From the NCBI GenBank assembly GCA_000231825.2, contig JH720296.1:1941911-2005910 (forward strand): DNA of 64,000 bases, read 5' to 3'. Shown here piece after piece: positions 13,292 to 25,338 of this stretch (position 1 is the stretch's first letter; every line of letters begins with the position of its first letter). A program made the position numbers and the translations under genes. Under the pieces are notes generated by a model that ran no database searches, was not told the DNA's origin, and saw only the letters and a list, made by a program, of their open reading frames with translations. This DNA comes from Tetrahymena elliotti 4EA. Lineage: Eukaryota > Ciliophora > Oligohymenophorea > Hymenostomatida > Tetrahymenidae.

Positions 13292-16200
13292 ATGAAAAAA
13301 GATATAATTTTATTTATTCCCTCAAATTTAATTATTTTTGGAGATTAGTTATTTTCTAGATGCTAGGAAGGAAGTGAAATAGATTATTGCGTTGAATATG
13401 CTTATGCTCCTAGTATGTCTTATATAAATCTGTTTGATTAATTGCTCTGCATTGAGTGTTAATTAGGATATATTGTTTCAAAAAATTATAAATAATGCAT
13501 ATAATTTATATATTAATTATCTCACCCATAGTATGGTAATTGCAAAAGACTTGCACAGGATGACTCATGCGCAGAGGCATTAAACGGTATCCATTTATTA
13601 CCAAATAATAAATATACAATTGTCAAAGATTAAAAGTTTCTAGAAAGATGTGCAATTGTAGATGAAAATGAAACATAATGCCTTTTTCCTAGATTTGGGT
13701 ATATTTTAGATATAATAAATCAACAAATATACAGAGATACTCATAGGACATTTTGTGCATTACTTAATTAAAAAAAATGTAATGCCTGAAATATCATTAG
13801 GGATTTATAGAGTAAGTTGGTACTTAATTAGGTATTTATTTAGGAGAGGATTTTGTTAACCCAGATAAGTTAATGAATTTAAATTCAAAATAATGTGAAG
13901 GTGATTATGTTCTTTTAAAAAATGATTTTAATTAATTAATTGGTTGTTTTTCTGTCAATAGTTATTGTATTGATTGCTAAAAAAACTGTGAAAAAGGATA
14001 TGCCTTGAGAGATGATTATAGTAAATGTTAATTTGTTATTCCATATTGTCAAAAGTATTAGGAGATATAAGGAAAGGAGCTATGCATAATGTGTTAACCA
14101 TTTTACAGACTTTATCTGCAAAAATGTATCAAAATGATTGGTTGTACTCTTTTAAGTAGAAAAGATCCTAATAAATGTCTGTCATGCGATTCATAAAATA
14201 TACTTCAGTAAGGATTATGTATTCTGAAAAATTAAAATTCTGATGATAAACATTCTAGGTTCTTAAATCCAAACCAAACTGATAAATTTGTTTATATTTC
14301 TTAGCAAAGAGAAGACACTTTTTAGAAAAAAATCATTGTTTCAAAATAAAATAACCAATTATCTTAAAGTTTAAATTAAATAAATAAGTAGAGAAGAATT
14401 TAAAAAAATAGCAATCAGAGATATTTTTTTTAAAAAAAAGATAATATTTTAGAATTAGGTTCCATATTAAAAAGGTCAGTTTAAGAGTAATCTTATACAA
14501 AAGACAATCATTATGAAAAATGCTTATTTGATTTTCAAAATAAATGTTTATTATGCCAGGATTAAGTTGAGTATTATCTGGATGAACAAAACAATTAATG
14601 TACAAAAAGATTTAAATCTCTTTTTTGCTTAAATTAGAGCTAGAACTCAGATGATTGTTTAAACTTATTTTGCTAAGTCAATCGATTTCTTAATCCTAAA
14701 ATAATTCCAAATTTTGACTTAAAAAATAGCTAAATAGTTAAATTTTTAGTGCATATTTAAAATTTGTTCTTTGATTCTGATCACATAATGACTGACTACG
14801 AAAAGGAATTACTTAATAAAAAATATTTATTTTATGGAGTTAATTTAAATATTTCTGATTAAATTTGTGTTGATTACTCAGAAAAACTAAACTAAAATGA
14901 ATCTATTTTTTATTTTCATAGCTTCAAATCATCATATTGTTTTAAAGGTTAAATTAACATTTAAAGTAAATTGGAATTAGATTATTTATATTTTGACTGT
15001 TCTTAAGTAATTTAAAAAAAAAATACTACTATAGATTATTGTATTTAATAAAATGAACAGTAAAATTTTTGCTTAGGGTGTGAAAAGGGTTTCTATTTTA
15101 ACTCTAAAACTATGATTTGTGAGAAAAATATAGACAATTGTATTGTCCATAGTCTCAATAATACTTGTTTATTATGCCAAAGTGGATATTTTTTATTTAA
15201 TGAGACTAAATGTGATCCTATTTGTGGAAGTATTATTCTAGGGAGCTTTGATTGTTTTAATTCTATGTATATTCATAAATCCTAGGATTCCAATCAAAAA
15301 ATTTGCATAAAATAGTATACTCCTTGTAAAACATTTGTTAATTTAAAATGTTAAGAATACTTTGAAGGATACGTTTTAGATTTATAACAAAATTATTGTT
15401 TCAAAGATAATAATTTTCCTGATTGTAAAATTATTGATTAAATTAAATAAGAAAATATTGATACTTATCTTTATGATAATAAATAATGCATAAAATGTTA
15501 AGACAAATATGTCTTATTTTAAGGACTATGTTATTGCCAAACATAAAAATGTTTGAGCTATATTTATTGTGATGAAAAAAAATGTATCAAAACTTTTAGA
15601 AGTTTATTTATTGGATAGCTAAATTTAGATGATAACTAGTACCTAGAAAAAAAGGGTAATTATTATAAAGTTATAGATTGTCCTATTGAAAATTGTTACT
15701 AGTGCCATGAAGGAAATATTTGCTTATAGTGTAAAAGTGGGTTTCATTTAGAAGATGATTAAAAATCTTGCTTGATAAAAGATAAAGTGAATAAAGTAGA
15801 TCAAGAAGCTAAAAATGTAGATTCAAGCTGTCTTATTTTTTCAAATGATGGATTAAACTGTATTTAATGTAAATCAAACTACTTTTTATATTAAGATCTT
15901 AGGTGCTATGAATAACGTCATGCTAACCAATAAGTAATTTTTCATAAACTGTTAGGTAACATTTGCTATGAATGTCCTTTTGGTTGCTCCAAATGTATTT
16001 TTGATTATAATAAATTCAAAAATCAACAATAACTATCCTGCGAAAGTTGCTTACAGCAATATTTTTTTTATCGCGAAATTTAAAAATGCAAAAAAATTTG
16101 TGTTTATTATCAATATTTTTAAATTTGTAGTCGGAGTTGTCCTCTTAGCCATTTTTTATTAGATTAAATATGTGTAGATAGATGTCCTTATTACTATAAA

Positions 16201-18539
16201 GTTGAAGGTACATAAAAAATATGTATTGGATAGTGTGAAGGGCTGTACAGATATTAAGATGATTCTTAAAAATGCTCAAGCTTTTGTGAATAAGAATATC
16301 TATAAGATGAAAAAAATTTGATTTGTAAAAAATGTGAAATTAAAAATTGTAAAATCTGTAGCTTAAAATAAGAAAATATTTGTATATCTTGTAAAGATGG
16401 ATATATTAGTGTGTATGGTAAATGCTTATTTAAATGTCTAAATCAATTAATTTTATTTGATCACTATAAATGCTTACACAATAGTATTTAATACTGCCTA
16501 AAGGAAGAGGAATAAGCATGTGCTTAATGTGCTGCTAATTCAACTTACAATACAGAAAAGAATGAATGTATATGCAATGATTAATATGTATTTGATTTTA
16601 CTTTAAATTAATGTGTGAAGGCATGTGATGAAGATTGCTAAATTTGTGATACCTTTAATAAATAGTGCTTAAGATGCTAACCAAATAAATACCTTCATTA
16701 ATTTGATCTATATGGTAATACAAATAATGTTTGTATAAACACATGTCCAATTGGATTTTATAGCACTTAAAGATTTAATGATCCTAATTTTAAGGAATGT
16801 AAACAATGCCCTAAAAACTGCTACTCATGTTAGAATTCAGAAAGTTGCACAGAATGTAATTTAAGATATAAGGAGATTTTTTGTAACAGTATGTTATTTT
16901 GTGTTTGTGATGACGACCATATTTTTTGTGATGCAATTTTTAAATTAAATTATTAGATAAAAAAGTGCTGTCCTATTGAAAATTGTTCTAAATGCTCAAA
17001 AAATAAATAAATTTGTGAAAAATGTCATTAAGATTACCCTTATCTCTATTTAAATACTTGCTTAAAAAGCTGTCCTTTTGGTACATATTCAGATGTAAAT
17101 AACTAATGCCAAAAATGTCATCCTTTGTGCAATAGTTGTACAAGCTATTCATCTAAAAGTTGTTTAATCTGTGCTCTTTCTAATAAAATTGTAGAATCAG
17201 ACAAAACTTGCAGGTGTTCAAATAAAAAAGTTTTTTTCTAAAATGAATGCTACTCTGTTTGTCCAAGATTCACAAAACTATCAGATGAAATTAATAGAAT
17301 TTGTGATAAATACTGTCTCGATAACAATTCCTATCCTGTCTTTAATGACGATGGTTTATTTGAAAAATGTGAATCAAACTTTCACTCAAGTGATTCAAAA
17401 TTTTGTGAATAAAACTTGATCAATTTAAACAAATATTTAACATTTGATATTTAAGAAGCTAAGTTTGTAGAAAAAAGAAGCCAAACTATAGTGTTGACTA
17501 TAATAATATCACAGTAGCCTAGAGAATGTTTTGACTTTTAGCTAAAATTCAAACCATCACTTTAAGATGAAGATAGTTTAAACCTAGAATTCAAAGATTT
17601 TTAAATCAAAGTTATTTTCAATTTTAGTTTAGAATGTAAAGCTAAATTGATGTTGAATGGTTAAAGTAAAGGGATTAAAATAATTGCAGATACAATCTCT
17701 GTACTTTATACTTTTAAATTTACCACAATAGTTAAATTAAATAAACATTTAAACTAAGTGTGAATCTAAAATCTTAGATAGTGAATATTTTATCAATTAA
17801 ATTTCCTTTTTTAAACTAAATTTTAAAATTTGACTATAATGAAGATAAATTACAAAAAGAAAATTATCTTGATTCTGTAATTTCAGTTGAATGTGAGAAT
17901 AATAATAATTGCAATAGTTAATTAGTAAATTCAAATATACTTAAACAAATAGAACTAAACATCAAAATTTTACATTAAGGCTATAATTAAGATATGGAAG
18001 TATTCATTTTGATCCCTATTTAGATTTAACTAATTAAAGATGACAATTAAATTGAATAAATAAGCGACTATTACTATAATAATAATTAAAACTGTTAAAT
18101 AAAAGTTGAAATTAGCTTTCAAAAAGAAATTAAAGGAAAATTAAATATGGTATTTAAAGCAATAGATGATAAAAATTAATTACTAAACTTTGAGTAATTT
18201 GTAAACAAAAAGCAAATTTACTTAATTAAGTAGAGCGTATAGGTCAAAATTGAAAAATAAATCGAATAAATGGAAGATAAGGATTAGAAAAATACTGATT
18301 CTTTGAATTAAATTTATTTAAAATTATTAATTTTTAATCTTATAATATGCTTTACTTTAGTGGCTTTTGCCATAGTAGTTTTTCTGAAGAATATGTAGAA
18401 ACAAAACTAAAAAGCTTAACAATAATATAGAAATAATTAATTAAATATTTAGGACTATAAAATTAATTCCTCATCTGCAAGCGAAGTAGAATTTTAATGT
18501 CAAGAATAAGGTTTTGGTGAGTAAAATTAAATAAAATGA
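13292..18539 (+). pseudogene. cysteine-rich membrane protein, subtype III, with two frameshifts
   Basis: Full-length relative of the gene at 19182, with the same signal peptide (MKKDIILFIPSNLIIFGDQL), repeats, transmembrane helix (LLIFNLIICFTLVAFAIVVFL) and TGA end, but three segments in different frames. First lesion: a base is missing in the A-run near 13771-13777; without correction the frame stops at TGA 13787. Second: a base is missing near 17597-17608, after which the uncorrected frame meets TGA soon after 17757. The middle segment (about 13,780-17,600) is open throughout. One conserved cysteine is also changed (ECFEGY reads EYFEGY near 15357). Both lesions are in A/T runs, so assembly error is possible; a young pseudogene is the simpler reading with the cysteine loss. 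Confidence 0.75.
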
Positions 18540-19181
18540 AAAAAAAAATTAACCTAAAAATAAATCTCAATTATTCTTTATTTTAAATTTTTTGCCTAAA
18601 CTTACTTGCTAATTATTGACTAAGAATAATTAGATTTGATTTTAAATTTCAAATCTTAGAAAACTTTTGTGCTCTTTTTTAAGAGATAAAATTTTATTGC
18701 CAGAATTTATATTAAATATAGTTAACTACTAAATATATTATGAGGGTTAGTTAGCTTAAAAGAATAATAATTTTTTGATTTATCACTTTAATTTTTTTGA
18801 TAAAAATTTTAAATATCAGAACAAGAGATTTTTTAAAAAAGTAACTAGAATTTAATGGAATTTGTATATTTTTCAATTTATTATTATTGTCTAAATTAAA
18901 TTATGATTTATGGTTTTTATTAAAACAATTTTGTAATTTTGTGAAAAATAATTCATAGTTTTTTAAGTTTAAATTTAGTAATCTCCATAATTAAAACTTA
19001 AATATTTTAATTTAAAATTTATCATTTTGCAATTTAATTTTAAAATATTAATTAGAAAATTCAAATAAAAAATAAATCTTTGTTAGATTGTTTGGATATT
19101 GTTTACCTTTTAACTTTTAAAGAACTTAAGAAAATTGTTAAAAAATCAATTATTAATAAACAACAAGATAGAATTAAAGTA
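18540..19181. other. intergenic, no gene seen
   Basis: About 0.64 kb of A+T-rich DNA between the two subtype III copies. Similar to 12938-13291 near its right end, consistent with a local duplication of gene plus promoter. No RNA gene or other feature seen. Confidence 0.55.
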
Positions 19182-22100
19182 ATGAAAAAAGATATAATTT
19201 TATTTATTCTCTCAAATTTAATTATTTTTGGAGATTAGTTATTTACTAGGAGCGAGGAAGGAAGTAAAATAGATTATTGTGTTGAATATGTTTATGCTCC
19301 TAGTATGTCTTATTTAAATTTGTTTGATTAATTGCTCTGTATTGAGTGCTAATTAGGATATGTTGTTTCAAAAAATTACAAATAATGCAATTAATTTATA
19401 TATTAATTATCTTACCCGTAATATGGTAACTGTAAAAGAATTGCATAGGATGGCTCATGTGCAGAAGCATTAAATGGTATCCATTTATTACCAAATAATC
19501 AGTATACAATTGTCAAAGATTAAAAGTTTCTAGAAAGATGTGCAATTGTAAATGAGAGTGAAACATAATGTCTTTTTCCTAGATTTGGGTATATTTTAGA
19601 TTTAATAAATAAACAAATATACAAAGATACTCATAGGACATTTTGTGCACTACTTAATTCATAAGAAATGCAATGTAAGATATATCATTAAGGATTTATA
19701 TAGGATCCTTTTACTAATTAAGGATTTTATTTAGGAGAGAATTTTGTTAACCCACACAAATTTTTAAATAAAAATATGTTATTAATATGTGAAAATAATT
19801 ATTTTCATTTAAATGATGATTTTAATTAATTAATTGGCTGCTTCCCTGTTGATAGATTGTATTAAAGCTGCATTAAAAAATGTTAAAAAGGATATGCTTT
19901 GAGAGATGATTTTGGTAAATGTTAAATTGTTATTCCGTATTGTCAAAAGTATTAGGAGATATAAGGAAAGGAGCTATGCATAATGTGTTAACCCTTTTAC
20001 AGACTTTACCTGCAAAAATGTATCAAAATGATTGGGTGTACTCTACTAAGTAGAAAAGATCCTAATAAATGTCTGTCATGCAATTCATAAAATATACTTA
20101 AGGAAGGACAATGTATTCTGAAAAATTCAACTAGTCATTTTAATTAAAATTCTAATGATACAAATTTTATATTCTTAAATCCTATTATAACTGGTAATCT
20201 TGATTCAAGTGATTATGTAAGTAAAGAGGCTTTAGTAAAATAATAAGATAACAACCCTTTTAAAAGTAGAATTAATACATTTGAATTAGGTTCAATTTCA
20301 AAAAGGTCATCTGAAGAGTAATCTCCAATAAGTTAAACTCAGACATATGATTTATGCATATCTGATGATAAAAATCAATGTTTGTAATGCAAGGATTAAA
20401 TTCATTATTATCTGGATGAAAAAACTAATTAATGTATAAAAAGATTTAGATCTCTTTTTTGCTTGAATTAGAGCTATAACTCAGATGATTGCTTAAACTT
20501 ATTTTGCTAAGATAATCGATTTCTTAATCCTAAAATAATCCCAAATTTTGACCTAAAAAATAGAGAGACAACTAAGTTTTTAGTCTATATTTAAAATTTA
20601 TTTTTTGATTCTGATCATATAATGACTGACTACGAAAAGGAATAGTTTCATAAAAAATATTAATTTTATGGAGTTAATTTAAATATTTCTGATTAAATTT
20701 GTGTGGATTACTCAGAAAAACTAAATTAAAATGAAACAATTTTTTATTTTGTTAACTATAAATTGTAACATTGTTAAGAAGGAGGTTAAATAAATATTCA
20801 AAGTAAATCTGAATTAGATTATTTATATTTTGACTGTCCTTAAGTAATTTAAAAGAAAAATATAACATTAGAATACTGCATAGAGAAAACTAGAGATTCA
20901 AATTTTTGTTTAAGGTGTGAAAATGCTTACTATTTTAACTCAAAAGCTCAGATTTGTGAGAAAAGCATAGAAAATTGTATTGTTCATAGTCTCAATAATA
21001 CTTGTTTATTATGCTAAAGTGGATATTAGTTATTTAATGAGACTAGTTGTGATCCTATTTGTGGAAATACTATCACTAGAAATTTATTTTATTTCAATTC
21101 TTTGTATGTTAATAAAACAAATGATTCTAATCAAACAACTTGCATAAAATCATATAATTCTTGTAAAATATTTATTAATTTAAAATGTTAAGAATGCTTT
21201 GAAGGATATGTTTTAGATTAAAAACAAAATTATTGTTTATAAGATAATAATTTTCCTGATTGTAAAATTATTGATTAAATTGAATAAGAAAATAGTGATT
21301 CTTATTTTTATGATAATAAATAATGCATAAAATGTTAATATGAATATGTCTTATTTAAAGGTATTTGTTTCTGTCAAACATAAAAATGTTTGAGCTATAT
21401 TTATTGTGATGAAAAGAAGTGTATCAAAACATTTAGAAGTTTATTTATTGGATAGCTAAATTTAGGAGATAACTAGTACCTAGAAAAGAAGGGTGATTAT
21501 TATAGAGCTCTAGATTGTATGATTGAAAACTGCTATTAATGCCATGAAGGAAATATTTGTTTATAGTGTAAAAGTGGGTTTCAATTAGAAAATGATTAAA
21601 GAACTTGCTTATTAATAAAAGATAAAGTGAATAAAGTAGGCCAACAAGAAGCTAAAAATTTAGATTCAAGCTGTCTTATTTTTTCAAAAGATGGATTAAA
21701 TTGCATGTAATGCAAATAAAACTACTTTTTATATTAAGATCTTAGATGCTATGAATAATGTCATGGTGATTAATAAGTCATTTTTCATAAAATTTTAGGT
21801 AACATTTGCTATGAATGTCCTTTTGGTTGTTCAAAATGTATTTTTGATTAAAATAAATTAAAAAATAAAGAGTAAATGGCATGCGAAAGTTGCTTTTAAG
21901 GATATTTTTTTTATGAAGAAATTTAAAAATGCAAAAAAATATGTGTTTATTATCAAAGTAACAAAATTTGCACAAATAGATGCCCTAATAACTAGTTTTT
22001 ATTAGAAAAAAGTTGTGTAGATAGATGTCCTTATTACTATAAAATTGAAGGTACATAAAAAATATGTATTGGATAGTGCGAAGGGCTATATAGATATGAA

Positions 22101-24353
22101 GATGATCCTTAAAAATGTTCTAGCTTTTGTGAATAAGAATACATATAAGATCAAAAAGATTTGTTTTGTAAAAAGTGTGAAATTAAAAATTGTAAAATCT
22201 GTAGCAAAAAATAAAAAAATATTTGCATCTTTTGTGAAGATGGATATCTTAGTTAGAATGGCCAATGCTTATATTAATGCCTAAATAAATTAAGCTTCTC
22301 TGATCCCATCCAATGCTCTAATACCAATATTTTATACTGCCTAAAGGAAGAGGAATAAACATGTGTTTAATGTGTTGCTAACTCAACTTACATTAAAGAA
22401 AACAATGAATGTATATGCAATGATTAATATGTATTTGATTTGACTTTAAATGCATGTGTGAAGACCTGCAATGAAAATTGCTAAATCTGTGATACGTAGA
22501 AAAGATGGTGCTTAAGATGTAAACCAAATAAATACTTGAATAATCGTAGGTATTCAAATAATTCATGTGTAGATACATGTCCAATAGGATCTTTTAGTAC
22601 TTTGAGATATAATGATCCTAATTTTAAGGAATGTGCCTTATGCCCTCTAAACTGCTATTCTTGTGAAAACTCATAAAGTTGCACAGAGTGTAATTAAAAT
22701 TATAAGGAATTTTTTTGTAATGGTTTGTTATTTTGTGTATGTCATGATGATGATATTTTTTGTGAGACAAATTTTAAATTAAAAAATTAGATAAAAAATT
22801 TTTGCCCTATCTAAAATTGTTCTTTGTGCTCCAAAAATAAAGAAATTTGTGAAAAATGCCATGAAGATTACCCTTACCTCTATTTAAATGCTTGCTTTAA
22901 AAGCTGTCCTATTGGTACATATTCAGATCAAAATAACTAATGCCAAAAATGTCATCCTCTATGCAATAGTTGTACAAGTTATTCATCTAAAAGCTGCTTA
23001 AGCTGCTCTCTATCTAATCAAATTGTAGAATCTGATAACTCGTGCAGGTGTTCAAATAAAAATTTTTTTTTCTAAAATGAATGCTACTCTGTTTGTCCAA
23101 GATTCACAAAACCATCAGATGAAATTGATAGAGTTTGTGGAAAATACTGTCTAGATTACAATTCTTATCCTGTCTTTAATAATGAAGGTTAATTTGAAAA
23201 ATGTGAGTCTAACTTTCACTAAAGTGATTCAAAATTTTGTGAATAAAACTTGATCAATTTAAACAAATATTTAACATTTGATATATTGGAAACTAAGCTT
23301 GAAGAAAAAAGAAGCCAAACTATTTTATTAACTATAATGATATCACAGTAGCCTAGAGAGTGTTTTGACTTTTAGTTAAAATTTAAACCATCACCTTAAG
23401 ATGAAGATAGCTTAAACCTAGAATTTAAAGATTTTAAAGTCTAAAGTTATTTTAAATTTTAGTTTAGAATGTAAAGCTAGATTGATGTTGAATAGCTAAA
23501 GTAAAAAGATTAAAATAATTGCAGATACAGCCTTTGTATTTTATACTTTTAAATTTACCACAAAAGTTAAATTAAATAAACATTTAAACTAAGTGTGAAT
23601 CTAAAATCTGACATAGTTAATATTTTATCAATTAACTTTCCTTTTTTAAACTAAATTTTAAAATTCGACTTTGATGAAGATAAATTACAAAAAGAAAATT
23701 ATCTTGATTCTTTCATCACAGTTAAATGTATGAATAATAATGAATGCAATAATTAATTAGTAACTTCAAATAAATTATAACCAATAGAACTAAGCATCAA
23801 AATTTTGCATCAAAGCAACAATCACAATATGGAAAGATTAGTTTTGATCCCTATTTAAATTAAAATAATTACAGAAGACAATCAAACTGAATAAATAAGT
23901 GATTATTTTTATAATAATGATTAAAACTGTTAAATAAAAGTTGAAATTAATTTTCAAAAAGAAATTAAAGGAACATTAAGCATGGTATTTAAAGCTCTTG
24001 ATAGTAAAAAGGAATTATTTAACTTTGAATAATTTGCAAACAGAAACTAAATCTACTTGATTAAGCAGAGCATATAAGTAAAAATTGAAAAATAAATAGA
24101 TACAGACTAGAAAAACACTGATTCAAAGAATTTAATTTATTTAAAATTATTTATTTTTAATCTTATAATATGCATTATTTTAGTAGCTTTTGCCATAGTA
24201 GTTTTTCTGAAAAATATGAAGAAATAAAACTAAAAAGCTTAATAATACTAAATAAATGATTAATTTAAATCATCAGAAAAGAAAATAAATTCTGTGTTTG
24301 TCAGTGAATTAGAATATTAGATTCAAGAATAAGATTTTGGTGATTAAAATTGA
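19182..24353 (+). CDS. large cysteine-rich single-pass membrane protein, subtype III (intact copy)
   Basis: An uninterrupted frame of 1723 codons ending in TGA. Signal peptide residues 1-21 (IILFILSNLIIFGDQL), N-terminal module (CVEYVYAPSMSY, LLPNNQYTIVKD, CLFPRFGYIL), then furin-like CxxC repeats (CHEGNICLQCKSGF, CPFGCSKCIFD, CHPLCNSC). The cysteine-poor region carries QPRECFDFQLKF. A transmembrane helix lies near residues 1650-1676 (LFIFNLIICIILVAFAIVVF), followed by a tail with a run of K, Q and S. It is the best-preserved subtype III member; the sister at 13292 has frameshifts and the block-two copy (42215) is a fragment. Surface location is inferred from signal peptide plus helix. Ligand unknown. 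Confidence 0.9.
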
Positions 24354-25338
24354 ATAAATAAAGAAAAGTTTTGGTCTCAAAATAAAATCTTTATTCTTTA
24401 TTAAAAACAAACTTTTTTATCTAACTCTTTTTGCTATTTTCTGTTAGAGGGTATTTTTTTTTATAGATTAGATATGAGTGAATTTACATAAAGAATAATT
24501 AAATAATAAATAAGTAATGGTGAATTTAAAAATAGTCTTTTTGAAATATCAAAATGTTTTTTGGTTTATTATTTTAATTTTTTTTTTTGATAAAGGAATT
24601 TAAAGAATAATTTTTAATTTTGGTTAGTGAAATTAACAATAATATTTTAAACATAGTTGAAAATAAAGATTAATTTATTAAATATTATATTGATATCTTT
24701 TTAAATATTTTTTTAGGATTTTACTTAATAATATTTTTATTTGCATTATATTGATACAATAAAATTATTTTTAACTTTAAATTTAAGTTCATACAATTCT
24801 AATTCTGATTTTTCACTGAAATACTTTTTTTAAATAAATACAGTTTCATATTTAAGATCCCTCTTCCACTTTTCTTCTTCTTCTTAACCATTATTCTTTC
24901 TTCTTTTTAGATTAATTAATCTTTTTGAATTTGGTTGTGTTTTTTCTTTACGATCTTTATCTTATTGTTTAATAAATGTCTTATTACTTACTAATATATT
25001 TTTCTAAATTAAACATCAATATTTTTTATTTAACATTTTTGTATGTTTAGTGAAGTATAATTTTCAAATGGGATTCATTATTTTTAATTATAAATACACG
25101 ACAAATAAAAATTGTAATTATATCTACTTTAAAGAGCAAGCAAAAATTGAATTCTTTTATTAAACTCTTGTTCCCCAAATATTACAAAAAAATAAATCTT
25201 CAAAGTTTATTTAAATTTTTGATTTTTAGTATTAATTTAGATTCTAAAATACTAAAAATAAATTACCTTATTTAGGAAATACCTTATCATTAAAAAAAGA
25301 ATCAAAAAAATAATATCTAAACTAATATTATAAAATAA
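24354..25338. other. intergenic, shared with 43574-44440
   Basis: About 1 kb without a gene. It matches the interval 43574-44440 in several stretches (TTTTGGTCTCAAAATAAAAT-like after the stop; AAATTAAACATCAATATT; AAATGGGATTCATTATT; CTTGTTCCCCAAA), showing that non-coding DNA was duplicated with the genes. It contains a 54 bp pyrimidine-rich element that is inverted in the other copy (listed separately). Confidence 0.65.
24855..24908 (+). repeat. pyrimidine-rich element, inverted relative to 43998-44048
   Basis: The segment runs from AGATCCCTCTTCCAC through a CTT-repeat stretch and AACCATTATTC to CTTCTTTTT. Its reverse complement is found at 43998-44048, one CTT unit shorter and otherwise almost identical, in the matching intergenic interval of the second block. 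The flanks on both sides are in direct orientation. Confidence 0.75.
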
